This document shows positions 11,117-22,382 of a stretch of 64,000 bases of DNA, in pieces. The stretch is from Spiroplasma sp. SV19 (lineage in GTDB: Bacteria; Bacillota_I; Bacilli_A; Mycoplasmatales; Mycoplasmataceae), in assembly GCF_030060925.1 (NCBI RefSeq), contig NZ_CP045455.1:1240001-1304000 (forward strand). Reading direction: 5' to 3'. How positions within the stretch are numbered: position 1 is the stretch's first letter; every line of letters begins with the position of its first letter. The notes under the pieces are model-generated. The model was not told the origin of the DNA and ran no database searches. It saw nothing but the letters and a program-made list of their open reading frames with translations. The position numbers and the translations under genes were made by a program.

Positions 11117-11594
11117 ATGGCAAATAATGTTGAAATTAGAATTAGATTATACACAAAAGAACAAATTGAGAAATATAATCAGTTTATAAGTAGTTAAAAC
11201 TTCTGCTGGCACAAAAAATAAGGTTTTAGCAGATTTATTAATATCATCAATTGAGCAAAATATGTTAGAAAACTATGTGACACCAATTGCAGAAATTATG
11301 TCTAATGTTTTAAATAACTTATTAAATTATAAAATTGGAGCATTGATAAAATATTTAGATAAAACAAATGCTGAAGAAACTAAACGCCAAATAGTAATGG
11401 ATGAAGGTATCACATTTGTTATTAATCAATTAAGTTTATTAACTAATGATTATGATAGTCATCAGAATCCGTCTGTAATATTACGTAAAAAACCTGAATG
11501 ATTAACTAAGTTTGCAGAAGAAATAGCAGAGAAATTTAATCATTTCATTAATATTAAAAATGAACATAATATTTATAAAAAAGGCAATGAATAA
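11117..11594 (+). pseudogene. Small ribbon-helix-helix-like protein, frameshifted
   Basis: ATG 11117 lies two bases after the traE stop. The first frame codes for 26 residues starting with a beta-like strand (VEIRIRL) and stops near 11195. A second frame picks up at once (VVKTSAGTKNKVLADLLISS) and runs to TAA 11592-11594, giving a joined product of about 158 residues. A basic N-terminal strand followed by two helices recalls ribbon-helix-helix accessory proteins of relaxosomes (MobC-like). The rest is helical. The assignment is tentative. A one-base indel near 11195 accounts for the break. Confidence 0.5.
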
Positions 11595-11606
11595 TTGCTT
11601 TTTTTT
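11581..11606 (+). terminator. Terminator closing the transfer operon
   Basis: A GCAAT/ATTGC stem with a five-base loop is followed by eight T. It overlaps the stop codon of the preceding gene. Confidence 0.7.
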
Positions 11607-11739
11607 GTTGTATAGGTTTATTATTAAAATTATTATAAAGAGCAAGTAATAAATTTTCAAAAATCTAAATTATTTAAAAATAGAATACAAAAAATGATTT
11701 AGTTATTTAATTTATTTTTTATAATGTAGAGGAGAAGAT

Positions 11740-13203
11740 ATGGAAGAATCATTTTTTAATTCTGTTGATCTGAATGTATTAATTTAATTAATAGTTCAGT
11801 TAAAGTTAGTTCAGACAAAATAATAGAAATCAGAAAATTTTTAAAACAAATATATAATATGCAACAAGATATAAATTACGATGATTTTGATTTTTAGAAA
11901 ATATTATGTGGTTATATGCCTTGGTCTCAGGTGTATATATAAAAATTTTTAAAGAAGAAAGTTTTGAATATACAAAAATTAGTGAAAGCAAATGTTTTGA
12001 ATATATACAATTTACATTTTCAAGAGTTTTTATTTTTTTTTTAAATCTAAATTTCCGAGTTATTCTCAAATTCGATGTATAACACAACTGGTTTTTTCAT
12101 ATATGCATATTTTAAAGAAGAAGAATCAATTTTTAGAAATATCATCAATAGCGTTATTTTTAGTAAACAGTTATAGAATTACAAGAGATTCTAATGGAAA
12201 ATATATGTATGAAAACGATTCTATACAATCATGAATAAATGCACTATTATTGATTTCAGTATATTCAAAATTTAAGTTTAATAAGAATTTAAATATTCTA
12301 TTTGATAAAGAAAAAAATCAAGATTTAGTGAAATATGTATCATTTTTAATAATGGAAAATTTAGGATGGTTAGAACATATGAAAAATATTAAAGTAAGAG
12401 ATTTAGAAAGAATTGATACAGCTTTTGTAACAGAGTGTTTATGCGAAATAACTAAATATTTTGAGATAGACTACGAGACTTTATTTAATTTAAACCTAAA
12501 TATAAAGAAGGAATATTCAAGTGATAAACTCTTTGAATTATTTCAATGATATATTTTAGATGATGAATTATATTTATCAAATTATTATATAAATACCTAT
12601 GATGAAAAGTATATTTGAAATTTTGATTTTAAATTTGATGATACTAAAATCAATTTTAAAATAATAGATGAATTAAAGGCTATTTATCAAAATTCAATAT
12701 GATTAAAGGTTCAAACATTACATGATAATAATATTTATAATTTAATTCCAATAGATTATAAAAATATTTATATTCTTAAAAATACATCAAGTTTGATTTA
12801 TATAAATTTTTATCAAATTATAGATAAAATTATTGAATTTTTAGCAATTGAAGCAAAAATAAAAAATCTGGTTTAAAATATAATTTAAATAGTGTTAGTA
12901 AAAATTTAAATGGTAATTTTAATAGCACATTGATGTTATTGAATAATTTAGAAAATAAAATTTTTTTAATGGTTCAATTAAGTGAATTAATCCAGATTTA
13001 GATTTTAAGGGTAATTTATTTGGCATTTTTAAGGATTTAAGAAATACTTTTACACATTCAAAAGATAGTATTTTTTTAAAGATAATGAGTATGGAAATTT
13101 TATAGCAACACAGCATCTCTCAAATTTAGTAATATATTTGATTAGAACAATACTAATTTATTTTGCATATGAATATAGCATATATAAAGATGGCCTGATT
13201 TAG
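11740..13203 (+). pseudogene. Decayed HEPN-domain gene (ApeA-like defence protein)
   Basis: A ribosome binding site (AGAGGAGAAG) precedes ATG 11740, but the frame stops after 15 codons. Coding resumes in other frames with breaks near 11785, 11895, 12030, 12870, 12965 and 13075, mostly at A or T runs. Joined, about 480 residues result. Near the C-terminus lies DLRNTFTHSKDSIF, an R-x4-H motif in the context typical of HEPN ribonuclease domains, followed by a hydrophobic helix. A long N-terminal domain plus a C-terminal HEPN is the plan of ApeA-type anti-phage proteins. Function is inferred from this motif only. The gene lies between the transfer module and a transposase gene and is clearly inactive as read. 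Confidence 0.6.
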
Positions 13204-13214
13204 GCATTTTATGT

Positions 13215-13220
13215 TATAAT
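13215..13220 (+). promoter_or_regulatory. -10 box upstream of the transposase gene
   Basis: TATAAT sits 22 bases before ATG 13242. The -35 region is not convincing. Confidence 0.45.
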
Positions 13221-13241
13221 ATATATAAAGAAAATGTATTA

Positions 13242-14717
13242 ATGTATCAATCAGTATGGTTAAAATGTAGTATTTATAAAGATAGGGTAATAGTAAATAT
13301 GGTTCATGATTTTAATCCTTATGATTTTTTTAAGCACTTTAATCATGAGGCACAACAAACGTACAGAGAAAAATTAGTAAAAACATTAGAACAAATTGAT
13401 GATGAATTATTTCAGTATATTAGAAAAGCTAATCCATTATATAAGCCAAAAGGATATAAAAAGAGATATTTAATATCTATTTTTGGTCAAATTAAATTAA
13501 AATTACATCGATATAAATATTGAGATAATGAATTTTATAATTCAAAAAAAGATACTTATGGAAAGTGAAGATATAAAATATTATTTTATGATCATATTAA
13601 ATTAAAGAAATATCAGAGATTAACACATGATTTAAGATTAACTATTTTGAATATGATAGGCGATGGATTACGACATAAAGATATTTTATTAGCTTTTCCA
13701 AAAGCACATTTAACAACTCAGACTATAAGTAATGTCATTAAACGTGAAAATATTTCAGAGTTTATTAATTATAATTCTGTTAATAAAGTTGATGTATTAG
13801 AAACTGGGAATAGAATTTATATTGCTTTAGATGATACTTTTTTAAAGGCAATTAATGAAAAGAAAAAATGTAATAAATACCGGATACGTTCATTGACTAC
13901 TTATACGGGTCATATAAAATCTGATAGTAGCAAAAAGTTTTTAGAGAACAAAAAAGTATTTTACAAAATGGTGAAATTAGGTCAAGGTATTAATACATCA
14001 GAATTTATGAATGAAATATTAGAACATATTAATAGATTTTATATTATAAATAATGATACTAAATTAATCGTTGGTGGTGATGGCGCTAATTGAATTTATG
14101 AAATCTCTAATTTATTAAATGCAGATTATGTATTAGATAAATTCCATGCATTAAGATTTACAAAAAGTTTGCTTTCAAGTAGAACATTAGCGTATCATAA
14201 ACTACATTATAAAATAATTCGTTATTTATATTCAACTGGTCAGGTAGATAAATTATTAGATTTACTTGTTAGTTATAAGAAAAATGACTTAATAACAAAT
14301 AAAAATAAGATTCCAAAAGTGATAAATTATCTCAAACGAAATAAGGCAGGGATTGAAATATATAAAGAAAAATGATGTTTGGGAGTATGCGCAGAAGGAC
14401 AAATTTCACATAATATTAAACAAGTTTTAGGATATGGGGCAAAAATAGTGAATGTAAAAGTATTACAAAATATGTTAGATTTACGATTTGCCAAAATTAA
14501 TGGATTTGATCCTATAACAGAATTAAAGAATTATGAAATGACAATAGTATCTGAACAAGACCATTTTAATAAGACATCAAGGTGAATTTTACCTGAGTAT
14601 AGTATTAATCCATATGAAGTTGTAGGTAAACCAAATTATGGTAGTATTCCAATAGTTCAAAGTGGTTCTAAAGCCGGATTAACAGGTAAGGCTATTACAG
14701 AGTTAGCATACGCTTAG
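13242..14717 (+). CDS. ISLre2-family (UPF0236) transposase
   Basis: This 491-residue protein matches the UPF0236/ISLre2 family pattern: an N-terminal helical part with a Zn-like turn, a central segment with IYIALDDTFLKA giving the first acidic residues, then VGGDGANWI followed by ADYVLDKFHALRF, which are family landmarks (a GDGAxWI and a D-x-FH motif). The C-terminal part includes CAEGQISH, another family landmark. The start may be ATG 13242 or the in-frame ATG 13299, since neither has a strong ribosome binding site. It is intact with TGA as Trp. Such genes are often multi-copy in Spiroplasma. No clear terminal inverted repeats were found by eye, so the element ends are undefined. Confidence 0.8.
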
Positions 14718-14833
14718 TTTTTATACATAAACAAGCAATTAAAATTGTTATTTTTGTATTGCAAAATTAATCATTTTGTTGTTTAATATTTATAGAATAC
14801 ATTATTCTTAGATTTTATAGACGGTAAATTTAA

Positions 14834-14839
14834 TATAAT
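14834..14839 (+). promoter_or_regulatory. Possible -10 box of the rimP-infB operon
   Basis: TATAAT lies about 210 bases before rimP, giving a long leader that contains the 28-base palindrome at 14972-14999. The rest of the 14718-15047 gap is AT-rich, with no other gene-like frame. Confidence 0.4.
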
Positions 14840-14971
14840 AAAGGTATATTCTATCCCTATGTATAGGTATAGTACTATACTGGTACCCAATTCTTTATCC
14901 TAACCTTTTATTATAAAAATTTGCATTTTTGTTAATAAAGTATTACAATAACTATGTAATTAAAAAAGGAG

Positions 14972-14999
14972 AAGAAAGAGCACAATTGTGCTCTTTCTT
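14972..14999. repeat. Perfect 28-base palindrome before rimP
   Basis: The arms (left arm AAGAAAGAGCACAA) are perfectly complementary with no loop, centred at 14985/14986. A Shine-Dalgarno-like GGAGAAG overlaps the left edge. The right side continues TTTAATGG and is not a strong T tract. It could be a terminator of upstream transcripts, a leader hairpin of the rimP-nusA operon, or a dyad operator. Confidence 0.6.
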
Positions 15000-15047
15000 T
15001 AATGGCAATAATTTTAATTATGATAGTTTAAAAAAGGATGGTGTTGC

Positions 15048-15530
15048 ATGGAAGAATTTATAAAACAGCAAGCACAGTTAAAAACAGCTTTGGAAAGTTA
15101 TTTAGCAAAGCAGAACTTAACATTATTTGCAGTTAATTATTTACAAGATTTTGGAACTAATGTAGTGCAAATTTTAATTGAAGATCAAACAACGGTGCTT
15201 GATTTAGACCGATTAACAATTATTAGTGAAGAAATTAATCATCTGGTTGATGACCTTGATTTGTTTCTGGCAGAATACTTGTTAGAAGTCTCAACACCAG
15301 GTGCTGAGAGACCTTTACGGAATTGAAATGAAGTACAACAACAAGTTAATCATTATGTTTATTTTGAATTTATTGAAAAAGTTAATAATTTAACTGCAGT
15401 TAGTGGTGAATTAACAGCAGTTGATGAAAAACAAACAGTAACGATTACTTATTTTGTGAAAGGTGCTCGCAAAACCTTACAAACAACTTATCAAAACATT
15501 AAATTTGCGCGTTGTGCAGTTAAATTTTAA
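15048..15530 (+). CDS. rimP: Ribosome maturation factor RimP
   Basis: This 160-residue protein starts at ATG 15048, 10 bases after AAGGATGG. It contains the RimP landmark DLDLFLAEYLLEVSTPGAER (about residues 68-88), where E-V-S-(T/S)-P-G is diagnostic. RimP assists late 30S subunit assembly. It is the first gene of the rimP-nusA-rnpM-ylxQ-infB operon found across Firmicutes, with nusA 18 bases downstream. The length is normal. Confidence 0.92.
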
Positions 15531-15548
15531 GAAAGGATATATTATAGC

Positions 15549-16958
15549 ATGATTGATGGTGCAAAATTATTAGTAACAATTGATGAAATTGTTAGTGAAA
15601 AACAGATTAGTCGCGATTTAATTTTAGAATCAATTAAAGAAGGAATTAAAAAAGCTTATGAAAAACATTTTGATCCAGAAGCAACAATTATTGTTGATAT
15701 TGATCAAAAAACAGGACAAATTAAGGTTGAAAAAGAATTAACAGTTGTTAAAAAAGTTGAAGATGATTTGTTAGAAATTGGTTTAAAAGAAGCGAAAGAA
15801 AAATATGGAGAACAAATTACCGTTGATGATAAAGTTTACGAACCAGTTAATTCGGAAGAATTTTCACGGTTAGCAATTTTTCAAGTCGGACAAATTATTA
15901 AGCAACAAATTAAAGAAGCTGAAAAAGATTCAATTTTTGATGAATATATTGTCCAAAAAGGGTATTTAATGACAGGAGTTGTTATTGCGGCGGAAGAAAA
16001 ATATTTGTTAGTGGAAGTTGACCGCACCTTTGCTTACATTCCACGTCGAAACTTAATTTTTTCAGATAATTATGAAGTTGGCCAACAAATTACTTTTTTA
16101 GCAGAAGATATTGTTAAATCAAAAAATGCTGGGCAAATTACAGGTTCGCGAACAAGTAATGATTTTTTATATCGTTTATTAGAACGTGAAATTCCTGAAA
16201 TTTTTGAACAAGTAATTGAAGTAAAAGCAATTGCGCGTGATCCTGGTCGCCGTAGTAAAATTGCTGTTTATAGTACTAATGAAAATATTGACCCAATTGG
16301 AGCTTGTGTTGGAAGCAAAGGAAGTCGAATTAATAAAGTTACAGCAGAATTACAAGATGAAAAAATTGATATTTGTATTTATGATGATAATAGTCAACAA
16401 TTTATTATTAATTCCTTATCACCAGTAAAAGTAATTTCGATTACAACCAATGATGAAGGCAAAGAAGCTGATGTTGTTGTTCCTGATGAACAATTGTCGT
16501 TAGCAATTGGTAAGGGGGGAAGTGCTGCTAAATTAGTGGCCAAGTTAACAAAATGGAAACTAAACATTATGAGTTATAGTGAAGCGTTAACAAAACAAGT
16601 TGAAATTTTATGAAATGGAAATTTAACAAATGAAGAATTGGTGGCTTTACAAGTTAAATTAAAAGATAAAATTAAAGGAAAAGGAACAGCAACCCCACCA
16701 GTTGAAGTTGCTGTAGAATTACCAGTCGAAGAATTTGAAATTATTGAAGAACAAATGGCGGAAGAAACAATGATTATGAATGAAGATGAATATCAAGTTG
16801 ATGATTTATCAGAAGCAGCACCAGAAGTATTAGTCGAAGAAATTCAAGAAATTGAAAAGAATATTTCTTATTTTGAAAATGAACAATTAGAAAGTCAAGA
16901 TGAAGATGAAGAAATTGATTATGATGATTATGATGACTATTATGATCAAAATAAATAA
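15549..16958 (+). CDS. nusA: Transcription termination/antitermination factor NusA
   Basis: This 469-residue protein starts at ATG 15549 behind AAGGAT. An N-terminal RNA-polymerase-binding domain (1-130) is followed by an S1 domain (about 135-200) and two KH domains. The motif DPGRRSKIAVYS, then GACVGSKGSRI, marks the first KH domain, and LSIAIGKGG-type LAIGKGGSAAKLV the second. After residue 370 comes a long acidic tail ending in Asp/Tyr repeats, longer than in Bacillus. NusA modulates pausing, termination and antitermination. No frameshift is seen; Trp at 16611 is TGA. Confidence 0.95.
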
Positions 16959-16977
16959 TTAATAAGGAGGGATCCGC

Positions 16978-17253
16978 GTGGCAAACCACAAACAAACACC
17001 ATTGCGAAAATGTGTTGTTTCACAACAAATGTTACCAAAAAAAGAGTTGGTGCGGATTGTGAAAACTCCCAGTGGGGAAATCATTATTGATCCAACGGGG
17101 AAAGCAAATGGACGGGGGGCCTATTTGCGACCAACATTAGAGACTTATGAAAAAGCAAAAAAAAATCATGCCTTAGAGCGTGCTTTAAAAGTAAAGTTAA
17201 CTGACCAATTTTATGAGATGTTATATCATGAAATTAATGAAGGGTGAGATTAA
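16978..17253 (+). CDS. rnpM: YlxR-family RNase P modulator
   Basis: This 91-residue protein uses GTG 16978 behind AAGGAGGG. It carries the YlxR landmarks PLRKCVVSQQM near the N-terminus and GRGAYLRP in the middle. The family is a small basic RNA-binding fold between nusA and infB; its Bacillus member has been named RnpM for an effect on RNase P. The last codons include a TGA Trp and the true stop is TAA 17251-17253. Confidence 0.9.
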
Positions 17254-17255
17254 AA

Positions 17256-17567
17256 ATGTTAAATCACAAAGGTTATAGTTATCTTGGTTTAGCAAAAAAA
17301 GCGGGAAAAGTAGTAACTGGTGCACTTTTATTAGCAGCAATTAAACAACAAAAAGTTTTTTTAGTGTTGAATAGTGTTGATGGGGGTGCAACCCAAGCAA
17401 AAAAATATGAACAAAAATGTTTTTATTATCATATTCCTTATTTTAAGTGTCTTGAGTCACCATTAACCCAGCAAGCATTAGGAACTGAAAATGTTAAAAC
17501 CCTGGGGATTAGTGATCGTCATCTTGCACAAAGTTTACTTACTTTATTAACAAATCAGAAAGAATAA
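17256..17567 (+). CDS. ylxQ: L7Ae-family ribosomal protein YlxQ
   Basis: This 103-residue protein has the L7Ae/L30e pattern: [16 protein letters not shown] near the N-terminus and the Gly-rich turn of the RNA-binding region. ATG 17256 lies three bases after the rnpM stop; an in-frame GTG at 17244 inside rnpM is an alternative start. It probably binds kink-turn RNA. It is a standard member of the nusA-infB operon. Confidence 0.88.
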   Translation: MLNHKGYSYLGLAKKAGKVVTGALLLAAIKQQKVFLVLNSVDGGATQAKKYEQKCFYYHIPYFKCLESPLTQQALGTENVKTLGISDRHLAQSLLTLLTNQKE

Positions 17568-17584
17568 AAAAGGAGGAGGGACAG

Positions 17585-19441
17585 ATGAATAATCAAAAAA
17601 ATAATAAGCCAAATAAAAAATCATTAGCAAAAAATCAGCGTCATCGCATTCAATCGCAATTAAAAACAGTTGAAGCACATATCAATGAAGGGGTTTTTGT
17701 TTATGCGGAAGCCTTAACAATTGCTGAATTTGCCAATAAAATTAACAAACCAGTTAGTGAAATTATTAAATATTTTTTTACGAAAGGGATTATGTTAAAT
17801 CAAAATACTTATTTAAGTGAAGAACAATTAGGAGAATTATGTTTAGAGTTTGGCTTAGATTTTAAACGTGAAAAATCAGTAACCCACGAAAATTTAATTG
17901 AGAGTTTTGAAGTTAATGATGATGATACATCATTAGAAAAACGCCCCCCAATTGTAACAATTATGGGTCATGTTGATCATGGGAAAACAACCTTATTAGA
18001 TACAATTCGAAATACCAATGTTGTTAGTACTGAACATGGGGGTATTACCCAACACATTGGGGCGTATCAAATTAAAACTAAAAATGATGAGAAAATTACC
18101 TTTGTTGATACACCAGGGCATGAAGCGTTTACTCAAATGCGAGCACGAGGAAGTGCGGTAACTGATATTGTTGTATTAGTTGTTGCTGCTGATGATGGGG
18201 TGATGTTACAAACAAAAGAAGCAATTGACCATGCTAAAGCGGCTGAGGTGCCAATTATTGTCTTTATTAACAAAATTGATAAAGTTGGCGCAAACTTAGA
18301 TAATGTGATGATGCAATTATCACAAGAAGATTTAACTCCCGAAGAATGAGGGGGAACTGTTCCGTATGTCAAAGGAAGTGCAAAACAAAAACAAGGAATT
18401 GATGAGTTATTAGATACAATTTTACTAATGGCTGATTTAATGGAGTTAAAAGCTAATCCTAATCGTTTTGCGTTAGGAACAGTGATTGAATCGCATTTAG
18501 ATCGTGGGTTAGGGCCAGTCGCAACATTATTAGTACAATCAGGAACCTTAAATATTAAAGATGCCTTAGTGGCTGGTTACACCTTTGGATATGTTCGTGA
18601 TTTATCGGATGAAAGCGGCAAAAAAATCAAAACAGCAGGACCATCAACCCCGGTTATTATTCATGGTTTAAGTGAAGTTCCAAATGCGGGAGATCGTTTT
18701 ATGGTCTTTCGTGATGAAAAGTTAGCTCGGGAAATTGCCTTGAAACGAAAAGCAACAGATACTATTAATAAACGTTATAAAAATCAAGTCTTTTCGTTAG
18801 AAAGTTTATCTGCTCAAATTAAAGATGGGCAATTAAAACAAATTAACATTATTTTAAAAGCCGATACCCAAGGAACAGTTGAGGCTGTTAAATCAAGTTT
18901 ACAAAAAATTAATATTCCAGGAGTAAAAATTAATGTCTTACGAGCAACTGTGGGGGGAATTTCTGAAAGTGATGTGACCTTAGGGTTAGCAAGTCAAGCC
19001 TTTATTGTTGGTTTTAATGTTCGTCCAACTGCGCATGTGCGAAAAAAAGCGGAAGATGAAGGGGTTGAAATTCGTTTACATACCATTATTTATAAATTAA
19101 CTGAAGAAATTGTTGCTGCAGCTGAAGGAATGTTAGATCCTGAAATGGTGGAAGAAGTCTTAGGACAAGCTGAAGTTCGCCAAATTTTCCGTCATTCTGA
19201 TATTGGGACAATTGCTGGTTGTCATGTTACTGACGGAGTGATTCCACGGAAATCACGGGTACGAATTTTACGAGATGGAGTAATTGTTTATGATGGTGAA
19301 TTAGCTTCATTAAAACATATTAAAGATGATATTAAAGAAGCAAAAGTTGGGGCTGAATGTGGCCTAACGGTTAAAAATTATAATGACTTAAAAGAACAAG
19401 ATGTGATTGAAGCATATATTGAGAAAGCTGTTACAAAGTAG
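17585..19441 (+). CDS. infB: Translation initiation factor IF-2
   Basis: This 618-residue protein starts at ATG 17585 behind AAGGAGGAGG. The short N-terminal domain has one IF2_N helix region (about residues 40-100). The GTPase domain shows G1 [11 protein letters not shown] (about 129-139), the G3 motif DTPGHEAF and the G4 motif NKID. Domain II, domain III and the C-terminal fMet-tRNA-binding domain ([15 protein letters not shown]) follow. The N-terminal extension of larger bacteria is missing, as is usual for mollicutes. It brings fMet-tRNA to the 30S subunit. It is the last gene of the operon; rbfA and truB do not follow. Confidence 0.96.
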
Positions 19442-19451
19442 CAGTTTTTTT
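19428..19451 (+). terminator. Terminator of the rimP-infB operon
   Basis: CTGTTAC and GTAGCAG pair over seven bases (one G-U) around AAA, with a tail of seven T. The stem overlaps the infB stop codon. Confidence 0.75.
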
Positions 19452-19480
19452 ATTTTTTGGTTTTTTTATGTTATTTTTGG

Positions 19481-19508
19481 TTGTTTTTGGTTAAAAATTA
19501 GTTATAAT
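19481..19508 (+). promoter_or_regulatory. Promoter of the fructose operon
   Basis: -35 TTGTTT (19481-19486), a 16-base spacer and -10 TATAAT (19503-19508) precede fruR by 12 bases. Confidence 0.7.
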
Positions 19509-19520
19509 AAAGACGGTGAG

Positions 19521-20222
19521 ATGATGTTAAAAGAATTACGATGAGAAAAAATTTTAGCTTGTTTAGATGAACAACACTTAGTGCTTGTTAATGACTTGAT
19601 TATAAAGTTACAGTTATCACCGACAACCTTACGCCGTGATTTAACGGAAATGGAGCAACAAGGGTTATTAAAACGCGTCCATGGTGGAGTTAAACTGCAA
19701 AAGAGCCGTGAATTTCGGTTAGAAGAACAATTAAATGAAAAAATTCAGCATCATGCTGAAGAAAAATATTTGATTGCGCAACAAGCAGTTAAAAAAATCA
19801 AACCAAAGATGGGTATTTATTTAGATGCTGGTTCATCAACATTAGCGTTAATTAAGTTAATGCAACCAGCTGATGACTTAGTTATTATTACAAATTCCAT
19901 TTTTCATGTTGAATTACTAGCTTTAGCGGGGTTTAATAATGTTTATGTCTTAGGTGGTAAATATAAACACCAAACGGGGGCTTTAATTGGGTGAGAAGCA
20001 GTTAGTACCTTACAAAAGTATCAACTTGATTGTGCTTTTTTAGGGGTTAATGGGATTAGTGGTGCTGATTTATATACAACTGATCCTGATGAAGCAATGA
20101 TTAAAGCCGAGGTTATTAAACGAGCACGAAAAAGTTATGTTTTAGCTGACAAGTCAAAATTTAACGTCAAATCATTAGTAAAATTTGCTTCACAAGCAGA
20201 AGTTAAAATTATTACAAATTAA
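19521..20222 (+). CDS. fruR: DeoR-family fructose operon regulator FruR
   Basis: This 233-residue protein has an N-terminal DeoR helix-turn-helix (LSPTTLRRDLTEMEQQGLLK, then RVHGG) and a C-terminal sugar-phosphate-binding domain with the family motif DAGSST and a later NGI/GAD turn. ATG 19521 or 19524 can start it; 19521 is given. In S. citri the order fruR-fruA-fruK is established, and FruR there acts as an activator of the operon. The gap to fruA is 25 bases. An effector such as fructose-1-phosphate is likely from the family. Confidence 0.9.
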
Positions 20223-20247
20223 GAGAAAGGAAGCAGTAGAAATAATT

Positions 20248-22314
20248 ATGAGGATAATTGATTATTTTACCGAAACAACAACGTTTTTAAAAACCGCTGC
20301 TAAAGATAAAACCGAAGTTTTTAAAATGTTAGCAACGGCGTTAGGAAATAGTAAAATTGTCACTAACGAAGAACAGTTAATTAAAGCGTTAGAAAAACGC
20401 GAAACAGAAGGTCCAACGGGAGTTGGTGATGGTTTAGCCATTCCCCATTGTTCAAGTAGCAGTGTTACTAAACCAGCAATTGCAATTATGACGCTAAAAA
20501 AAGCAGTTGATTGACAAAGTTTAGATCAAAAGCCAGTCGATGTTATTTTTATGATTACAACCCCAGAAAAAGGGGGCGAACAACATTTACAAGCCTTAGC
20601 GCACCTTGCTAGCTTTTTGGGTAAAAGTGAAGTTGTTGCAAAAATTCGTGCTGCAAAAAGTTTTGTTGATATTATCGCTGCTTTTGCTGAACCAGCATCA
20701 GAACCTAAAGCCCAAACCAGAGCTGATGGTCATTATGATGTGGTTGGAATTACAGCTTGTCCAACGGGAATTGCCCATACTTTTATGGCAAAAGAAAAGA
20801 TGGAAGAAGCGGCAAAAGCAATGGGTTTAACAATTAAAGTTGAAACACAAGGCCGCGGGGGTAATGAAAATGTTTTAACCGTAGCTGATATTGTTAATGC
20901 AAAAGCAGTTATTTTAGGAATTGATAAAAAAATTACTGGAATGGACCGGATGAATGGTGTTTCATACTTAGAAACAAGTACAAAAGATGTTATTTATCAT
21001 GGTCAAGAAGTTATTAATGATGCTCTTGCCGGCAAACGGTTAACCGTTGGAAAAGCCAGCAAAAGCGGGAATGATGAAGTTGGAGAATTAAGTCTAAAAA
21101 ACTTTAAGGATGTTACCAAAAACCTGCTGGGGGGGGTATCACGCATGTTACCCTTTGTTGTTGCAGGAGGAATTATTTTAGGAATTGGATTCTTATTAGA
21201 TTCTGGTAATCGTGGTGGTGATTTTGGAGTAACGCGAGATATTGCCGCTTGATTTTCTGGATTAGGAAAAGTTATTTTTGGAATGATGGTACCAATTTTA
21301 GGGGCTTATGTTTGTTACTCAATTGTTGGACCACAAGGATTATTGCCAGGGATGACAGCGGGGTTAATTGCTAATGCCCCCGGAATGTTATATGATACTT
21401 CTACAAAAACAGGATGAGCTAACACATGGGGACGGTTATTTCCTGACTCAATCTCAAACTTTAACTCTGGGTTTTTTGGAGCCTTAATTGGGGGGTATCT
21501 TGTTGCCTTTGTTGTTTATGGTTGTCAAAAAGGATTTGCTCGTTTCCATCCGTCAGTCCGTGGTGTACGAGACATTGTCTTAATCCCTGTTTTAACAGCG
21601 TTAGCAGCCGGAGTATTAATGTTTGGGCTTAATATTCCATTAGGTTACTTAAACTATGGCCTAGGTTTAGGGTTAAAAGCAATTGCTGATTATAATTTAA
21701 GTGCTTTAATTGGAATTATTATAGGGTTAATGATGGCTGCTGATATGGGGGGACCAATTAATAAAGCGGCTTATGTGTTTGGAACATTAACGATTGATGC
21801 GACCCAAAGTGCTTATGCTGGGATTCGCTCAACTAATGGGGGAACAGTCTTTATGGCAGCCGCAATGTTAACTGGAATGGTACCACCATTAGCATTAGCT
21901 TTATGTACCAGAATGTTTAAAAAATATTGAACAAAAAGAGATGTTGAACAAGGAAATACAAACTGATTTTTAGCAGCGTGTTTTATTACGGAAGGAGCAA
22001 TTCCATTTGCTGCATCAGATCCAAAACGAACAATTCCATCAATTATGGTTGGAAGTGCTGTTTCTGGTGCAATTGTGAGTGGTTTTGGCGTAACGTTAGC
22101 AGCACCGCATGGGGGAATCTTTGTCTTTCCGTTGTTACAAATTCAAGATAATGGCAAAAACTGGTTTACAATTAGCAACCAGGGAGCTTCGATTGGTGTA
22201 GCGATTTTAATTTCCGTTGTTGCTTTAATTATTGGTAGCTTTATTAGTGCTTTAATTCTTGGTTTCTGAAGAATGAATGCCTTAAAAGCGAAAAAAATGA
22301 CTTTAGCAGTTTAA
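20248..22314 (+). CDS. fruA: PTS fructose permease EIIABC
   Basis: This 688-residue protein joins EIIA (1-150), EIIB (about 160-260) and EIIC (about 280-680). The EIIA phospho-histidine is H67 in LAIPHCS. The EIIB phospho-cysteine is C171 in [16 protein letters not shown] has about nine membrane helices with the conserved [10 protein letters not shown]-type segment seen here as [12 protein letters not shown]. It takes up fructose as fructose-1-phosphate. A G8 run (21129-21136) lies in the open frame and does not break it. It belongs to the fruR-fruA-fruK operon, with fruK 68 bases downstream behind a terminator-like hairpin. Confidence 0.95.
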
Positions 22315-22324
22315 ATTAATTAAT

Positions 22325-22350
22325 AAAAACCCAATAATTTGGGTTTTTAT
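22325..22350 (+). terminator. Terminator-like hairpin between fruA and fruK
   Basis: AAAAACCCAA and TTGGGTTTTT form a 10-bp perfect stem around TAAT. It would terminate or reduce transcription into fruK, so fruK may have partial read-through or its own start. Confidence 0.75.
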
Positions 22351-22382
22351 AATGTTAAAATAAGAAATAAAGGAGTAAGAAA

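Noticed and set aside
17585-19441. Apparent split of infB, dnaE, thiI, ptsG and others into several frames
   Set aside because: The breaks are TGA codons at conserved Trp positions. With TGA as Trp each gene is one frame.
21129-21136. G8 run in fruA as a phase switch
   Set aside because: The frame is intact through the run and the protein is full length. Slippage remains possible but there is no sign of it.
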